A DNA stretch of 64,000 nt, taken from NCBI RefSeq assembly GCF_037911135.1, contig NZ_JBBLYU010000001.1, forward strand, positions 1,178,001 through 1,242,000. Direction: 5' to 3'. The number at the start of each line of letters is the position of its first letter. The first letter of the stretch is position 1. The translations under genes and the position numbers were made by a program. Below, piece after piece: positions 8,538 to 17,315 of the stretch. The DNA is from Phaeobacter sp. A36a-5a. GTDB lineage: Bacteria > Pseudomonadota > Alphaproteobacteria > Rhodobacterales > Rhodobacteraceae. The notes beneath the pieces were generated by a model. That model saw nothing but the letters and a program-made list of their open reading frames with translations, was not told the origin of the DNA and searched no databases.

Positions 8538-9569
8538 CTATGCGGATCCGCGCATGACCAGCTGTCCGTCAAACAGAATTTCCCGGCGGGGCGCCGCCGC
8601 CGCGCTGCCTTCGATTCGGGCCACCAGTGTTTCGGCACTGGTGCGGGCGATTGCGGTGTAATCCTGCGAAACGGTTGTCAGCGTCGGGCAGGTGTAGCGG
8701 GAAAACGGGTGGTCATCATGCCCTGCGATCCGCAGGGCGCAGCCATCCCCAAGGCCGACGCGCAGCCCCTGCTGATAGGCAGCGGACAACAGCCCGATGG
8801 CTAGCCGGTCATTGCTGCACAGGATGGTATCGGTTTGCGGTCGCTGACCAGACAGCACCCGGGTGCCCTCGCGAAAGCCGATCTCTTCAAAGTCCCAGCC
8901 GTCACCTTCGACCTGGATCAGCTCGGGTTCGTGACCCAGCTGTTGCATTGCGGAAATATAGGCGTTGCGCCGTTTCACCGCATTGGGGTTCGTCGGCGTC
9001 TTCATCTCGAAAAAGGCTGGCGCATCGCCAGTACGGCACAGATACTCCACGATCGTGCCGATACTCTGTTGATTGTTCGAGCCGATGAAGGCGGCACCGG
9101 TCTCTTCCAGATTGGCATCAAACAGGACGGTCGGCACCTCTTCGCAGAACTGCCGGATCTGCGGGACCTCGGACCCGCGCCCAAGGGGCGCCAGCAGCGC
9201 ACCGGCGGGTTTGAGCATACGCAGATTGGTCAGGTTCTCCAATTCCTGTGACGGCGTGCCGTTTGATCCCAGCAGTACCGGCCGATAGCCTGCGGCGATG
9301 ACATGATCTTCGATATGGCCGGCGATCTTGGCAAAGAACGGATCGGTGAGATTTGGAACCACGATGCCGATGGTCTTGGTCAGCCGCCGGTTCTGGTTCA
9401 TCGCATAGAGATTGGGCCGGTAGTCGAATTTCTCCAGCGCATCTTCAATCCGCTTGCGTGTCGAGGTGCGAACGCTGGCCGGATCGTTGAAGAACTTCGA
9501 CAGCGTCGGGCGGGAGATGCCGCTAACGGCCGCGAATTCATCCATGTTCTTGATCTTGGGATCACTCAT
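8538..9569 (-). CDS. LacI-family transcriptional regulator of the polyol operon
   Basis: A 343-residue LacI/GalR regulator. The N-terminal helix-turn-helix (MDEFAAVSGISRPTLSKFFN, about residues 9-28) is followed by the hinge-helix region and a periplasmic-binding-protein-like sensor domain from about residue 65 (TKTIGIVVPNLTDPFFAKI). It probably senses a polyol and controls smoEFGKS-mtlK, which it directly precedes on the same strand. Repression versus activation cannot be told. The start at 9569 is chosen because homologous N-termini begin here and an AAGGA motif lies upstream; 19 more codons are open upstream. Confidence 0.9.
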   Translation of the reverse strand: MSDPKIKNMDEFAAVSGISRPTLSKFFNDPASVRTSTRKRIEDALEKFDYRPNLYAMNQNRRLTKTIGIVVPNLTDPFFAKIAGHIEDHVIAAGYRPVLLGSNGTPSQELENLTNLRMLKPAGALLAPLGRGSEVPQIRQFCEEVPTVLFDANLEETGAAFIGSNNQQSIGTIVEYLCRTGDAPAFFEMKTPTNPNAVKRRNAYISAMQQLGHEPELIQVEGDGWDFEEIGFREGTRVLSGQRPQTDTILCSNDRLAIGLLSAAYQQGLRVGLGDGCALRIAGHDDHPFSRYTCPTLTTVSQDYTAIARTSAETLVARIEGSAAAAPRREILFDGQLVMRGSA

Positions 9570-9695
9570 CAGTCGCGGTCCTTGTTGTCGTCCTTGGGCG
9601 TACGGAGAGGGGGCGTCCGGGGGCATCCTTGCGGTCTGAATGCCAGCGCCCGTCGCCGCAGTGCGCCGCGCAGGATGTGGACTGTGTCACGCAAG

Positions 9696-9709
9696 TTGAC
9701 GCGCGTCAA
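9696..9709. promoter_or_regulatory. Perfect palindromic operator upstream of the LacI gene
   Basis: TTGACGCGCGTCAA is a perfect 14-bp palindrome with the central CG typical of LacI-family operators. An outer GCAAG/CTTGC pair surrounds it off-centre. It lies 126 bp upstream of the regulator start and matches the two sites before smoE, so autoregulation is likely. Confidence 0.65.
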
Positions 9710-9761
9710 ATTCCTTGCGGGTGCTCCGGCAGTAGTATCACCCTGATCTGTAGCGGAGGAA

Positions 9762-9837
9762 TGGTAGGCCCGGCAGGATTCGAACCTGCAACCAAAGCGT
9801 TATGAGCGCTCTGCTCTAACCGTTGAGCTACAGGCCC
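9762..9837 (-). tRNA. tRNA with CAU anticodon, probably tRNA-Ile2 (lysidine type)
   Basis: A 76-nt cloverleaf including encoded CCA. D-stem GCTC/GAGC, anticodon stem GAGCG/CGCTT with loop CTCATAA (anticodon CAT), T-arm GCAGG-TTCGAAT-CCTGC. The acceptor stem has G1-U72 and U6-G67 wobble pairs. The D-loop and anticodon arm resemble E. coli tRNA-Ile2 much more than elongator or initiator Met. Automated tools often label it Met; isoleucine identity needs TilS lysidine modification. Confidence 0.9.
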
Positions 9838-9871
9838 GCCACAGGTTGGTTAGGAAATGGGGCAGCCAAGG

Positions 9872-10807
9872 TCAAGCGGTGATTGCAGAGGGCGCCGGTG
9901 TTTCCGACGCTTGGGGCCGCAGCAGGGCGTCCAGCCGTGCCACGGTGTGTTCGATTGTCAGGTCCCGGCGGCGGTCTGGCGTGCGGCGCGACGGGTAGAC
10001 GGCAAACACGTCCTTCAAAGGGGCTTCAAAGCCGGGAAGAACCTGTTCGTATTCCCCGCTGGCCAGCCGATCCTCCACCATGAAACGGGGCGCGCGGGTA
10101 TAGCCGGAGCCGCTGCTGACGGCGCGCATGATCAGGTCCGGGTCGTCGGCGGTGAAGCCAACCTGCACCGGTGCCGGGTATTCCTGCCCGCCGCGGCGCA
10201 GCGGAAAGAAGCCGCGGGTCTGATCCTCGTGGTGCTGAATGAACTTGAGCCGTTTCAGCTCCTCTGGCGTTTGCGGGCGACCTTCGCGGTCCAGATAGTC
10301 CGGGGTGGCAAACAGCACTGTTTCCAGAGTGGAGATCTTGCGTCCAAAACCGTCTGTGTCGCCTAGCCTCCCGGTGCGGATCGCAAGGTCGTAGCCTTCG
10401 CGCACCACATGGACCAGCCGGTCCTCCAGCCGCATCACGATATTCAGGTCCGGGTGTTCGCGGTTCAGATCCAAAAGCATCGGCCCGATCACACTGCGCC
10501 CCAGAAAGGAGTTCACGCTGATGCGGAAGGTGCCGGAGACGCTGCCTTCCAGGGCGTCCACTTCGGCTGTCATGCGGTTGTAGCCGGACAGCAGGGCCTG
10601 CGCATGGCTGAACACCAGATCGCCTGCGCGGGTGGCGTGAATGCCCTTGGCGGTGCGGTGCAGCAATTGCTGGCCCATCAGCGCCTCTAGTTGCTTGATC
10701 TGCTGACTAACTGCAGACTGGGTAATGCCGCGGCGCTGGGCAGTGCGGTTCAGGCTGCCTTCGTCCAGGGCGATGGTGAAGGTTTCCAGCAGCGTCAGTT
10801 TGTCCAT
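9872..10807 (-). CDS. LysR-family transcriptional regulator
   Basis: A 311-residue LysR regulator. The winged helix-turn-helix covers residues 1-60 (GSLNRTAQRRGITQSAVSQQIKQLEALMGQQLLHR), followed by a substrate-binding domain with FRISVNSFLGRSV near residue 93. It is divergent from the metallo-hydrolase gene at 10927 with 119 bp between them. It is therefore a likely regulator of that gene and of itself; the effector is unknown. Confidence 0.88.
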   Translation of the reverse strand: MDKLTLLETFTIALDEGSLNRTAQRRGITQSAVSQQIKQLEALMGQQLLHRTAKGIHATRAGDLVFSHAQALLSGYNRMTAEVDALEGSVSGTFRISVNSFLGRSVIGPMLLDLNREHPDLNIVMRLEDRLVHVVREGYDLAIRTGRLGDTDGFGRKISTLETVLFATPDYLDREGRPQTPEELKRLKFIQHHEDQTRGFFPLRRGGQEYPAPVQVGFTADDPDLIMRAVSSGSGYTRAPRFMVEDRLASGEYEQVLPGFEAPLKDVFAVYPSRRTPDRRRDLTIEHTVARLDALLRPQASETPAPSAITA

Positions 10808-10829
10808 GGGGGGGCTATAAGAGTTGCTA

Positions 10830-10840
10830 ATAACAGTTAT
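10830..10840. promoter_or_regulatory. Candidate LysR binding site
   Basis: ATAACAGTTAT is an 11-bp palindrome with one central base, in the divergent promoter region between the LysR gene and the metallo-hydrolase. Its AT-rich arms around a short core fit the loose LysR box pattern. Assignment rests on position and symmetry only. Confidence 0.4.
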
Positions 10841-10926
10841 CGGTGCTGCCGGGCTGCAAGCCGTGAAATTACGGCCTTAAGTCCGGTGCACGGGAATATT
10901 TCCTGAAACAGATATTGGAGTTTCTT

Positions 10927-11904
10927 ATGACAATCAATCGCAGGGCATTTCTGGGCGGGCTGGTAGCGGCCCCCGCGGCAATGGCAACCGGGTTCGCGGG
11001 CGGCAGCTGGGCTTGGGCGGCAGAAGGGGCTGTAACGGCGAGCCCGGTTATCCACGCATTCACACTTGGGGATGCCAGAATCACGGTATTGCTGGATGGC
11101 CACTTGCCGCTGGGGACGCAGCTCTTCAACGGCTACGATGCTGCCAAGGCCGAAACCGTCCTGGCACAGGGCCTGCACCGTCTTCAGAACGATGCGTTGC
11201 AGATCCCTGTCAACGGCTACCTGGTGGAGCGGGGCGGGAAGAAGCTGTTGATCGACACCGGCACCGCGCAGCTGATGGGGCCGGGGCTGGGGGCGCTGGG
11301 TGCCGGACTGGCCGCAGCGGGCGTCGCGCCGGAGAGTATTGATACTGTACTCTTGACCCATATCCACCCGGATCATTCCGGCGGGCTGATCACGCCCGAC
11401 GGTGCTGCGGCCTTTGCCAGTGCTGAGCTGGTCGTGGCGCAGCGGGAATGGGATTTCTGGCATGACGATGCCATCATGGCGGGCGTACCGCAAAGCAACC
11501 GCGGTTTCTTTGAAATGGCGCGCCGCACGGTTGCCCCCTATGCGGACCGCCTGCGCCTCCTACAGGGCGAGGGCGAGGCCGCGCCTGGCTTCACCGCGCT
11601 GGAACTGCCGGGCCATACGCCGGGCCATACCGGCTTCATGCTGGATGCGGGCGGCGAGGGGTTGCTGTTCTGGGGTGACCTGATCCACAGCGCCGCGCTG
11701 CAGTTCGCGCTGCCGGAGTGGACCATCGCCTTTGACACCGATCCGGCCCAGACCGCTCAGACACGGCGGCGGATGATGGACCGGGCGGCGGCGGACAACC
11801 TGCTGGTCACTGGCGCGCATCTCGACTTCCCGGCGCTGGGCCGGGTGCTGCGGCAGGGGGACGCCTTTGCCTATCAGGCAGCGCCTTGGCAGTTTGGCAT
11901 CTGA
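10927..11904 (+). CDS. Tat-exported metallo-beta-lactamase-fold hydrolase
   Basis: A 325-residue MBL-fold protein. The N-terminus carries a twin-arginine signal (NRRAFLGG, hydrophobic stretch, cleavage near WAWAA-E), so it is probably exported folded with its metals. The metal motif HIHPDHSGG lies near residue 145, with further ligands in PGHTPGHTG, GDLIH and GAHLDF. The exact reaction (lactonase, esterase or other) is undetermined. ATG 10927 has a GGAG site six bases upstream. Probably controlled by the divergent LysR gene. Confidence 0.88.
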   Translation: MTINRRAFLGGLVAAPAAMATGFAGGSWAWAAEGAVTASPVIHAFTLGDARITVLLDGHLPLGTQLFNGYDAAKAETVLAQGLHRLQNDALQIPVNGYLVERGGKKLLIDTGTAQLMGPGLGALGAGLAAAGVAPESIDTVLLTHIHPDHSGGLITPDGAAAFASAELVVAQREWDFWHDDAIMAGVPQSNRGFFEMARRTVAPYADRLRLLQGEGEAAPGFTALELPGHTPGHTGFMLDAGGEGLLFWGDLIHSAALQFALPEWTIAFDTDPAQTAQTRRRMMDRAAADNLLVTGAHLDFPALGRVLRQGDAFAYQAAPWQFGI

Positions 11905-11933
11905 GACAGCTGTCCCGTCTTGAACAACAGCCT

Positions 11934-11958
11934 GCTGCGCCGTCCGGGATGGCGCAGC
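11934..11958 (+). terminator. Possible stem-loop terminator after the MBL gene
   Basis: A perfect 8-bp inverted repeat (GCTGCGCC at 11934-11941, GGCGCAGC at 11951-11958) 30 bases past the stop. No clear U-run follows, so termination is uncertain. Confidence 0.35.
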
Positions 11959-12027
11959 GGATTCCCTAGTTCCCTTCTGATGCGCCTTGCGCTAAAGGCT
12001 GCCCAACGTCTTTGAAGGAGCACTGAG

Positions 12028-13074
12028 ATGACCAGCGGCAAGAACGGTTTGACCTACGCGGACGCGGGGGTGGATATTGATGCAGGCAACGCTTTGGTGG
12101 ACCGCATCAAGCCCGCCGCGAAACGGACCAACCGTTCTGGCGTGATGAGCGGCCTTGGCGGCTTTGGCGCGCTGTTCGATCTGAAGGACGCAGGCTACAG
12201 CGACCCCATTCTGGTTGGCGCCACCGATGGTGTCGGCACCAAACTGCGGATTGCCATCGACACCGGTGTGGTGGATGGCGTTGGCATCGACCTGGTGGCG
12301 ATGTGCGTCAACGATCTGGTCTGCCAGGGTGCTGAGCCGCTGTTCTTCCTCGACTATTTCGCAACCGGCAAGCTGGAAACCGACGTGGCGGCCCGCATTA
12401 TCGAAGGCATCGCCGAGGGCTGCGTGCGCTCTGGCTGTGCGCTGATCGGCGGTGAGACGGCCGAAATGCCGGGCATGTACCCCGCAGGGGATTTCGACCT
12501 AGCGGGCTTTGCGGTGGGCGCAATGGAACGCGGCAGTGCGCTGCCTGCCGACGTGAAAGAAGGCGACGTGCTCCTGGGGCTGGCCTCTGACGGCGTGCAC
12601 TCCAACGGTTACTCGCTGGTGCGCAAGCTGGTTGACGTCTCCGGCCTCGGCTGGGACGCGGACTGCCCCTTCGGCGAGGGCACGCTGGGTGCGGCGCTGC
12701 TGACGCCGACCCGTCTCTATGTAAAACAATGCCTGGCTGCCGTGCGGGCGGGCGGCGTTCATGCGCTGGCTCATATCACCGGCGGTGGTCTGACCGAAAA
12801 CCTGCCGCGTGTCCTGCCCGAGGATCTGGGCGCTGACATCGACCTGAATGCCTGGGACTTGCCGCCCGTGTTCAAATGGATGGCCGAGACTGGCGGTATT
12901 GCCGAGGCAGAGATGCTGAAGACCTTCAACTGCGGCATTGGCATGATCCTGTCTGTCTCTGTCGACCGCGCGGATGAACTGGTGAAGGTGCTGGAAACCG
13001 AGGGCGAGACCGTCTCGCGTCTGGGCACCGTCACAGCAGGCGCCGGTATGCGCTATTCGGGCAAGCTGCTGTGA
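12028..13074 (+). CDS. purM: Phosphoribosylformylglycinamidine cyclo-ligase (AIR synthetase)
   Basis: A 348-residue protein of normal PurM length. It catalyses the ATP-dependent closure of FGAM to AIR, step five of purine synthesis. [13 protein letters not shown] near residue 64 is the characteristic nucleotide/substrate motif, and [11 protein letters not shown] and [14 protein letters not shown] are also diagnostic. The start has an AAGGAG site seven bases upstream. The stop overlaps the GTG start of purN by four bases, so the pair is translationally coupled. Confidence 0.96.
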   Translation: MTSGKNGLTYADAGVDIDAGNALVDRIKPAAKRTNRSGVMSGLGGFGALFDLKDAGYSDPILVGATDGVGTKLRIAIDTGVVDGVGIDLVAMCVNDLVCQGAEPLFFLDYFATGKLETDVAARIIEGIAEGCVRSGCALIGGETAEMPGMYPAGDFDLAGFAVGAMERGSALPADVKEGDVLLGLASDGVHSNGYSLVRKLVDVSGLGWDADCPFGEGTLGAALLTPTRLYVKQCLAAVRAGGVHALAHITGGGLTENLPRVLPEDLGADIDLNAWDLPPVFKWMAETGGIAEAEMLKTFNCGIGMILSVSVDRADELVKVLETEGETVSRLGTVTAGAGMRYSGKLL

Positions 13075-13667
13075 GCCACAAGAAGGTCGCGATCCTGATT
13101 TCGGGCGGCGGCTCCAACATGGTGTCGCTGGTCGAAAGCATGACCGGCGATCATCCGGCGCGGCCCTGTCTGGTCTTGTCCAACATCGCCAGTGCCGGTG
13201 GCCTGACGAAGGCTGCCGCCGCAGGCATTCCAACTGCGGTGGTGGACCACAAACCCTATGGCAAGGATCGCGCCGCATTTGAGGCGGAACTGGTCAAGCC
13301 GATCCTTGCCTCCGGCGCGGATATCGTCTGTCTGGCGGGGTTCATGCGCGTTCTGACTGATGGTTTTGTATCGCAGTTTCAGGGGCGGATGCTGAATATT
13401 CACCCCTCGCTGCTGCCGAAATACACCGGTCTCAACACCCATGCACGGGCGCTCGCGGCGGGCGACCGCCAGCATGGCTGCACCGTACATGAGGTGACGG
13501 CCGTGCTCGACGACGGGCCGATCCTGGGGCAGGCGCGGGTCGATGTCGCGGCTGACGACACGCCGGAGAGCCTGGCCGCAAAAGTTCTGGTGCAGGAGCA
13601 TCAGCTCTATCCGGCCGTGTTGCGTCGCTATGCCGCCGGAGATCGCACGCCAGTCTATCTGCCCTGA
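13071..13667 (+). CDS. purN: Phosphoribosylglycinamide formyltransferase (GART)
   Basis: A 198-residue folate-dependent transformylase converting GAR to [12 protein letters not shown] near residue 11 binds the phosphate of GAR. The active-site stretch [14 protein letters not shown] near residue 107 contains the conserved Asn and His, and the catalytic Asp lies in DDGPILGQ. The GTG start overlaps purM (GTGA). Confidence 0.95.
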   Translation: MSHKKVAILISGGGSNMVSLVESMTGDHPARPCLVLSNIASAGGLTKAAAAGIPTAVVDHKPYGKDRAAFEAELVKPILASGADIVCLAGFMRVLTDGFVSQFQGRMLNIHPSLLPKYTGLNTHARALAAGDRQHGCTVHEVTAVLDDGPILGQARVDVAADDTPESLAAKVLVQEHQLYPAVLRRYAAGDRTPVYLP

Positions 13668-13696
13668 CGATCTGCCCCGACGACTATCTTCCCGGT

Positions 13697-13891
13697 CTAA
13701 TTGCTCGGTTCTGGCATAGGCAGTGTCGCGCTGTTGCCATGCCAGTCCGGCGTCGCCCCCTGTGGTGACCGGGCCATCAGGGCGGGCAGGCCAAGCACCA
13801 GGACAAGCGCCACTGCTGCCAGGCTGGCGGCGGACAACCCGGGGCAGGCGAGGGCAAGGGGGCTGGTTTCACAGGGGGTCAGGGCGGTCAT
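13697..13891 (-). CDS. Small predicted single-span membrane protein
   Basis: A 64-residue protein with one hydrophobic segment (SAASLAAVALVLVLGLPAL, about residues 21-39) and a Pro/Ser-rich C-terminus. An AAGGAG site eight bases before the ATG supports a real gene. No family is recognised. It sits convergently behind purN and alone on its strand. Confidence 0.55.
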   Translation of the reverse strand: MTALTPCETSPLALACPGLSAASLAAVALVLVLGLPALMARSPQGATPDWHGNSATLPMPEPSN

Positions 13892-13952
13892 CGGTCATGC
13901 TCCTTTTTGGCTATATGACCAACCTAGCCATCCGTTAGGTATTCCGAAAATG

Positions 13953-13990
13953 AATGTTTAATTGCCCTTTCATCACGTAAATTGAACATT
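13953..13990. repeat. AT-rich inverted repeat upstream of rnd
   Basis: AATGTTTAATT at 13953-13963 faces AATTGAACATT at 13980-13990, one mismatch in 11, with a 16-base spacer. It lies in the AT-rich gap between the small membrane protein and rnd, about 130 bp before the rnd start. It could be an operator or part of the promoter of either gene. Confidence 0.4.
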
Positions 13991-14120
13991 TTCAGCGACT
14001 GTGCGCCTGCTACATCACGGCGGGGCTGAAATCCTCTGGCCCCCTCTGCACATGTTTGCATTGACCGGGACAAGCGCGTATCACGGCCCAATAATTCAGA
14101 TAAAGAAAAAGCCGTAATTG

Positions 14121-15278
14121 ATGAAAACTCTGACCTCTACCGAAGAACTGCAGGCCTTCTGCGAAGCTGCAGCGCAGCACGCATATGTCACGGTGGATAC
14201 CGAGTTTCTGCGTGAACGGACATATTATTCCAAGCTCTGCCTGATTCAGCTGGCCTTCTCCGGTGACGGAGAGACTGATGCCGTTCTGGTTGATCCGCTG
14301 GCTGACGGGATTTCTCTGGAACCGCTCTATGCGTTGTTTCGCAACGAGAATGTGGTCAAGGTGTTCCATGCCGCGCGGCAGGATCTGGAAATCTTCTGGG
14401 TTGACGCGCAGGTCTTTCCCAAGCCGCTGTTTGACACGCAGGTCGCGGCGATGGTCTGCGGCTTTGGCGAGCAGGTGGGCTATGAGACACTGGTGCGCAA
14501 GATCGCCAAACAGGGGGTCGACAAGACCTCGCGGTTTACCGACTGGTCGCGTCGCCCGCTGAGCGAGGCGCAGAAAACCTATGCGCTGGCGGATGTGACC
14601 CATCTGCGCCAGATCTACGAACATCTCGCGGCCGAGCTGCAGCGCACCGAACGCGCCCATTGGGTGGCTGAAGAGCTGCAGGTGCTCACCGATCCGGCGA
14701 CCTATGATGTCGACCCGCAAGAGGCGTGGCGGCGCGTGAAAACCCGCACCAACTCCGGCAAATTCCTTGCAATCGTGCGCGAGCTGGCGGCTTTTCGCGA
14801 GAGCTACGCCAAGACCAACAATGTCCCGCGCAACCGTGTGTTCAAGGATGACGCCTTGGTGGAGCTGGCCTCGACCAAGCCGAAGAACAGCTCAGACCTC
14901 GGCAATTCGCGGTTGCTGCTGCGCGAGGCCCGCAAGGGCGCAATCGCCGAAGGCATCCTTCAGGCGGTTACCAAGGGTGTGAACTGCCCGGCGGGATCAC
15001 AGCCGCAACCGGATCGCAGCCGTGAGAAAATGCAGGTGAATCCGGCGCTCGCCGATCTGCTGCGGGTGCTCCTGAAGGCCAAGACCGAGGCCTCCGGTGT
15101 TGCGGCCAAGTTGATTGCCCCCAGCTCCGATCTGGACGCCATCGCGGCCGGTCAGCGCGATGTTCCCGCGCTTAATGGCTGGCGTCACGAGGTGTTTGGC
15201 GCCGATGCGCTGCGTCTCTGCAACGGCGAGATCGCGCTGGCTGCAAAGGGGCAGTACGTGAAGGTTGTAACCCTCTGA
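14121..15278 (+). CDS. rnd: Ribonuclease D
   Basis: A 385-residue 3'-5' exoribonuclease of the DEDD family, acting in tRNA 3' maturation. Exo I motif VDTEFLRE places D26 and E28. Exo II is in FHAARQDLEIF, and Exo III is YALADVTHLRQIY with the Tyr and Asp of the DEDDy type. An HRDC-like region follows in the second half (about residues 205-290). ATG 14121 is preferred over the TTG one codon earlier; the ribosome site is weak. A strong hairpin terminator follows. Confidence 0.93.
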   Translation: MKTLTSTEELQAFCEAAAQHAYVTVDTEFLRERTYYSKLCLIQLAFSGDGETDAVLVDPLADGISLEPLYALFRNENVVKVFHAARQDLEIFWVDAQVFPKPLFDTQVAAMVCGFGEQVGYETLVRKIAKQGVDKTSRFTDWSRRPLSEAQKTYALADVTHLRQIYEHLAAELQRTERAHWVAEELQVLTDPATYDVDPQEAWRRVKTRTNSGKFLAIVRELAAFRESYAKTNNVPRNRVFKDDALVELASTKPKNSSDLGNSRLLLREARKGAIAEGILQAVTKGVNCPAGSQPQPDRSREKMQVNPALADLLRVLLKAKTEASGVAAKLIAPSSDLDAIAAGQRDVPALNGWRHEVFGADALRLCNGEIALAAKGQYVKVVTL

Positions 15279-15322
15279 TCGCTGCCCGATCACGTCGCCG
15301 GGGCACCGGGACATAAAACAAT

Positions 15323-15348
15323 AAAGGCGCCCGTTGCAGGCGCCTTTT
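15323..15348. terminator. Bidirectional rho-independent terminator
   Basis: A 9-bp stem AAAGGCGCC (15323-15331) and its complement (15339-15347) with a 7-base loop, A-rich on the left and TTTT on the right. It separates the convergent rnd and lipoprotein genes and can serve both. Confidence 0.85.
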
Positions 15349-15377
15349 GCATATTCAGCCTATGTTGGGCGTGAACC

Positions 15378-15902
15378 TCAGCGGCGGCTTTCGCGTGCGT
15401 TCTGTGCGGCGACAACCCGGATGCTGCGTACGCTGGCAAGCTCCTGCTTGCTGAGGCTGAAAGCAGCCCGCAAGGTCCGGGTGCGGTCGCTGCCGACAGC
15501 CGTCCGATACTCGGGGTAGGTGGCGCGGAATGTGAAATCCAGCGTGTCGTCACGGGTGCGCACGTCGCGATCGGCCTCGTCCAGGCGCAGCTCGACCCCA
15601 TAGGCGCCCTGCCGCGCGGCAATGCCGGTAGCATAGACGATTGCGCCGGTTGGCGTGCGTTCCACCCGCATCTCGCTGACGCTTTGCACCAGCACGCTGT
15701 TGTCCACCGCATCGGGGCGGGCAAAGACGCTGACGCGGGTCTTCACCGGGATCAGCGGATTGACCGGCTCACCGCTGGTCTCCTGCACCTCGACCTCATC
15801 GGAGCCGCCAAACCAGTTCAACGGGTTCACCCGCGAATCGCGAAACCCACAGCCAGATAGCGCCACGGCTCCAATCAGGAGGAGTGCGAGAGATCGTTGC
15901 AT
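15378..15902 (-). CDS. Predicted lipoprotein of unknown function
   Basis: A 174-residue protein with a lipoprotein signal: MQRSLALLLIGAVALSGC has the lipobox LSGC with the acylated Cys at residue 18. The mature part has a strand-rich pattern without recognised motifs. No family name can be given with confidence; it is anchored in the periplasm by inference. Confidence 0.75.
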   Translation of the reverse strand: MQRSLALLLIGAVALSGCGFRDSRVNPLNWFGGSDEVEVQETSGEPVNPLIPVKTRVSVFARPDAVDNSVLVQSVSEMRVERTPTGAIVYATGIAARQGAYGVELRLDEADRDVRTRDDTLDFTFRATYPEYRTAVGSDRTRTLRAAFSLSKQELASVRSIRVVAAQNARESRR

Positions 15903-16065
15903 GATGGTTCACCCGTTCGATATGTCCTCGCATGTGGTTACCCGATTGCAAGCCACTTGAAAAGCAGTTGAAAAGCCATTGTTTGCGCCTTAGGTCCAGC
16001 GGTGCCGGTGGTTGCGTCGATCAGCGCAGGACACCGGGCCGCAAAACCAGACGAGGAACACCCCC

Positions 16066-16476
16066 ATGGCCAGTGCCGCCTTTGAAGAGATTGTCGAAGA
16101 TTTCGAGTTTCTCGACGATTGGGAAGATCGCTACCGCCATGTCATCGAACAGGGCAAGGCGATGGATCCGCTGGAAGACGCGCTGAAGGTGCCCGCAACC
16201 AAGGTTGACGGCTGCGCCAGTCAGGTCTGGCTGCATCCCACCATCGAAAACGGTGTGTTCCACTTCGATGGTGAAAGCGACGCGATGATCGTGCGCGGGC
16301 TGATCGCGGTGTTGCGTGCGCTGTATAACGGCCTCTCCCTTGAGGAGGTGCTGGCGGTCGACGCGCGGGCCGAACTGGCGCGGCTGGGTCTCAATGATCA
16401 TCTGTCGGCGCAGCGTTCAAATGGGCTGACTGCCATGGTCCAGCGCATTCGCGAAACGGCAGCGGCGGCCGTCTGA
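16066..16476 (+). CDS. sufE: SufE-family cysteine desulfurase activator
   Basis: A 136-residue SufE protein. The sulfur-accepting Cys is in KVDGCASQVWL (near residue 49), and the family core FLDDWEDRYRHVIEQGK is at the N-terminus. SufE takes sulfane sulfur from SufS for Fe-S cluster assembly. The ATG at 16066 follows a GAGGA motif; the open frame before it is not SufE-like. No suf genes are adjacent, so this is a stand-alone copy. Confidence 0.92.
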   Translation: MASAAFEEIVEDFEFLDDWEDRYRHVIEQGKAMDPLEDALKVPATKVDGCASQVWLHPTIENGVFHFDGESDAMIVRGLIAVLRALYNGLSLEEVLAVDARAELARLGLNDHLSAQRSNGLTAMVQRIRETAAAAV

Positions 16477-16509
16477 TCCAGCGGGCCGGTCCCGGGTGAT
16501 CATCGCCCG

Positions 16510-17220
16510 TCATCGGGCCGCGCCTTCGCCACCGCGATCCCGCGAATGAAGGGGGTCAATGAACGCACGCAGCAGGGTGACACGCCGGGGGCGAAAGCTT
16601 TCTCCGGTCTTGCTGTAACCATCAATCCGGGTCACATGGAAACTGCGGAAATCCTCGCGTTTGCAGCACCAGGCCAGCAGCATCACGCTGCGGTCGTGAT
16701 AGGATAGCGCCAGCGGATAGATCCGCCGCGTGGTCCGGGCGTCTTTCAGGTCGCGATAACCGATATCCAGCGCCTCCTCCGCCCACATCGCTTCGCGCAG
16801 GAGGGTCATGTCAATGGTGGGTTTGGCCGGTGCATAATAGCGATGGACCAGATTGACCGCATGCATGGCCTGCCGCTGCTGGCGTTCGGGCAATGTGGCG
16901 AGGATCTTGACCAGCGCATCTGTCGCTGCCTTCGCCAGATCGGGGTCGCCGCGCTGATTCACATCCGACAGCCCAAGGGTCAGCGCTTCCAGCTCGATCT
17001 GGGAAAAGGTCTGCGGCGGCAGCGCCGGATCTTCGGTCATCGTATAACCCAGCCCCGCCTCTCCCTCGATCCGCGCCCCTGCCGCGCGCAGGCTGTCGAT
17101 GTCACGGTAGATCGTACGCTCCGACACCTCCATCGCGGCGGCAAGCCGGGCCGCCGTGACCGGCGGGCGCAACCCCCGGATCAGATGCAGCAGACGAAAA
17201 AGGCGATCTGTTTTAGGCAT
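16510..17220 (-). CDS. WYL-domain (YafY-type) transcriptional regulator
   Basis: A 236-residue regulator. The N-terminal winged HTH covers about residues 1-60 (LAAAMEVSERTIYRDIDSLRAAG). A WYL domain runs from about 130 (EALDIGYRDLKDARTTRRIYPLALSYHDRSVMLLAW), and a short C-terminal extension follows. WYL proteins sense small ligands or nucleic acid. It is divergent from a GST gene with a 95-bp gap holding a dyad, so it probably controls that GST. The start at MPKTDR (17220) is preferred over an upstream in-frame ATG. Confidence 0.87.
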   Translation of the reverse strand: MPKTDRLFRLLHLIRGLRPPVTAARLAAAMEVSERTIYRDIDSLRAAGARIEGEAGLGYTMTEDPALPPQTFSQIELEALTLGLSDVNQRGDPDLAKAATDALVKILATLPERQQRQAMHAVNLVHRYYAPAKPTIDMTLLREAMWAEEALDIGYRDLKDARTTRRIYPLALSYHDRSVMLLAWCCKREDFRSFHVTRIDGYSKTGESFRPRRVTLLRAFIDPLHSRDRGGEGAAR

Positions 17221-17241
17221 GGGTCCATCTATCCGCAAGCA

Positions 17242-17262
17242 TCCTGACAGAATTTGGCAGGA
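17242..17262. promoter_or_regulatory. Candidate WYL-regulator operator
   Basis: TCCTGACA at 17242-17249 and TGGCAGGA at 17255-17262 form an inverted repeat with one mismatch and a 5-base spacer. It lies between the divergent WYL regulator and GST genes. Inferred operator. Confidence 0.55.
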
Positions 17263-17315
17263 GGGTAGTCGCATATCACTACCATCAGCAACATAACAAA
17301 TGGAAAGTCATTGAA

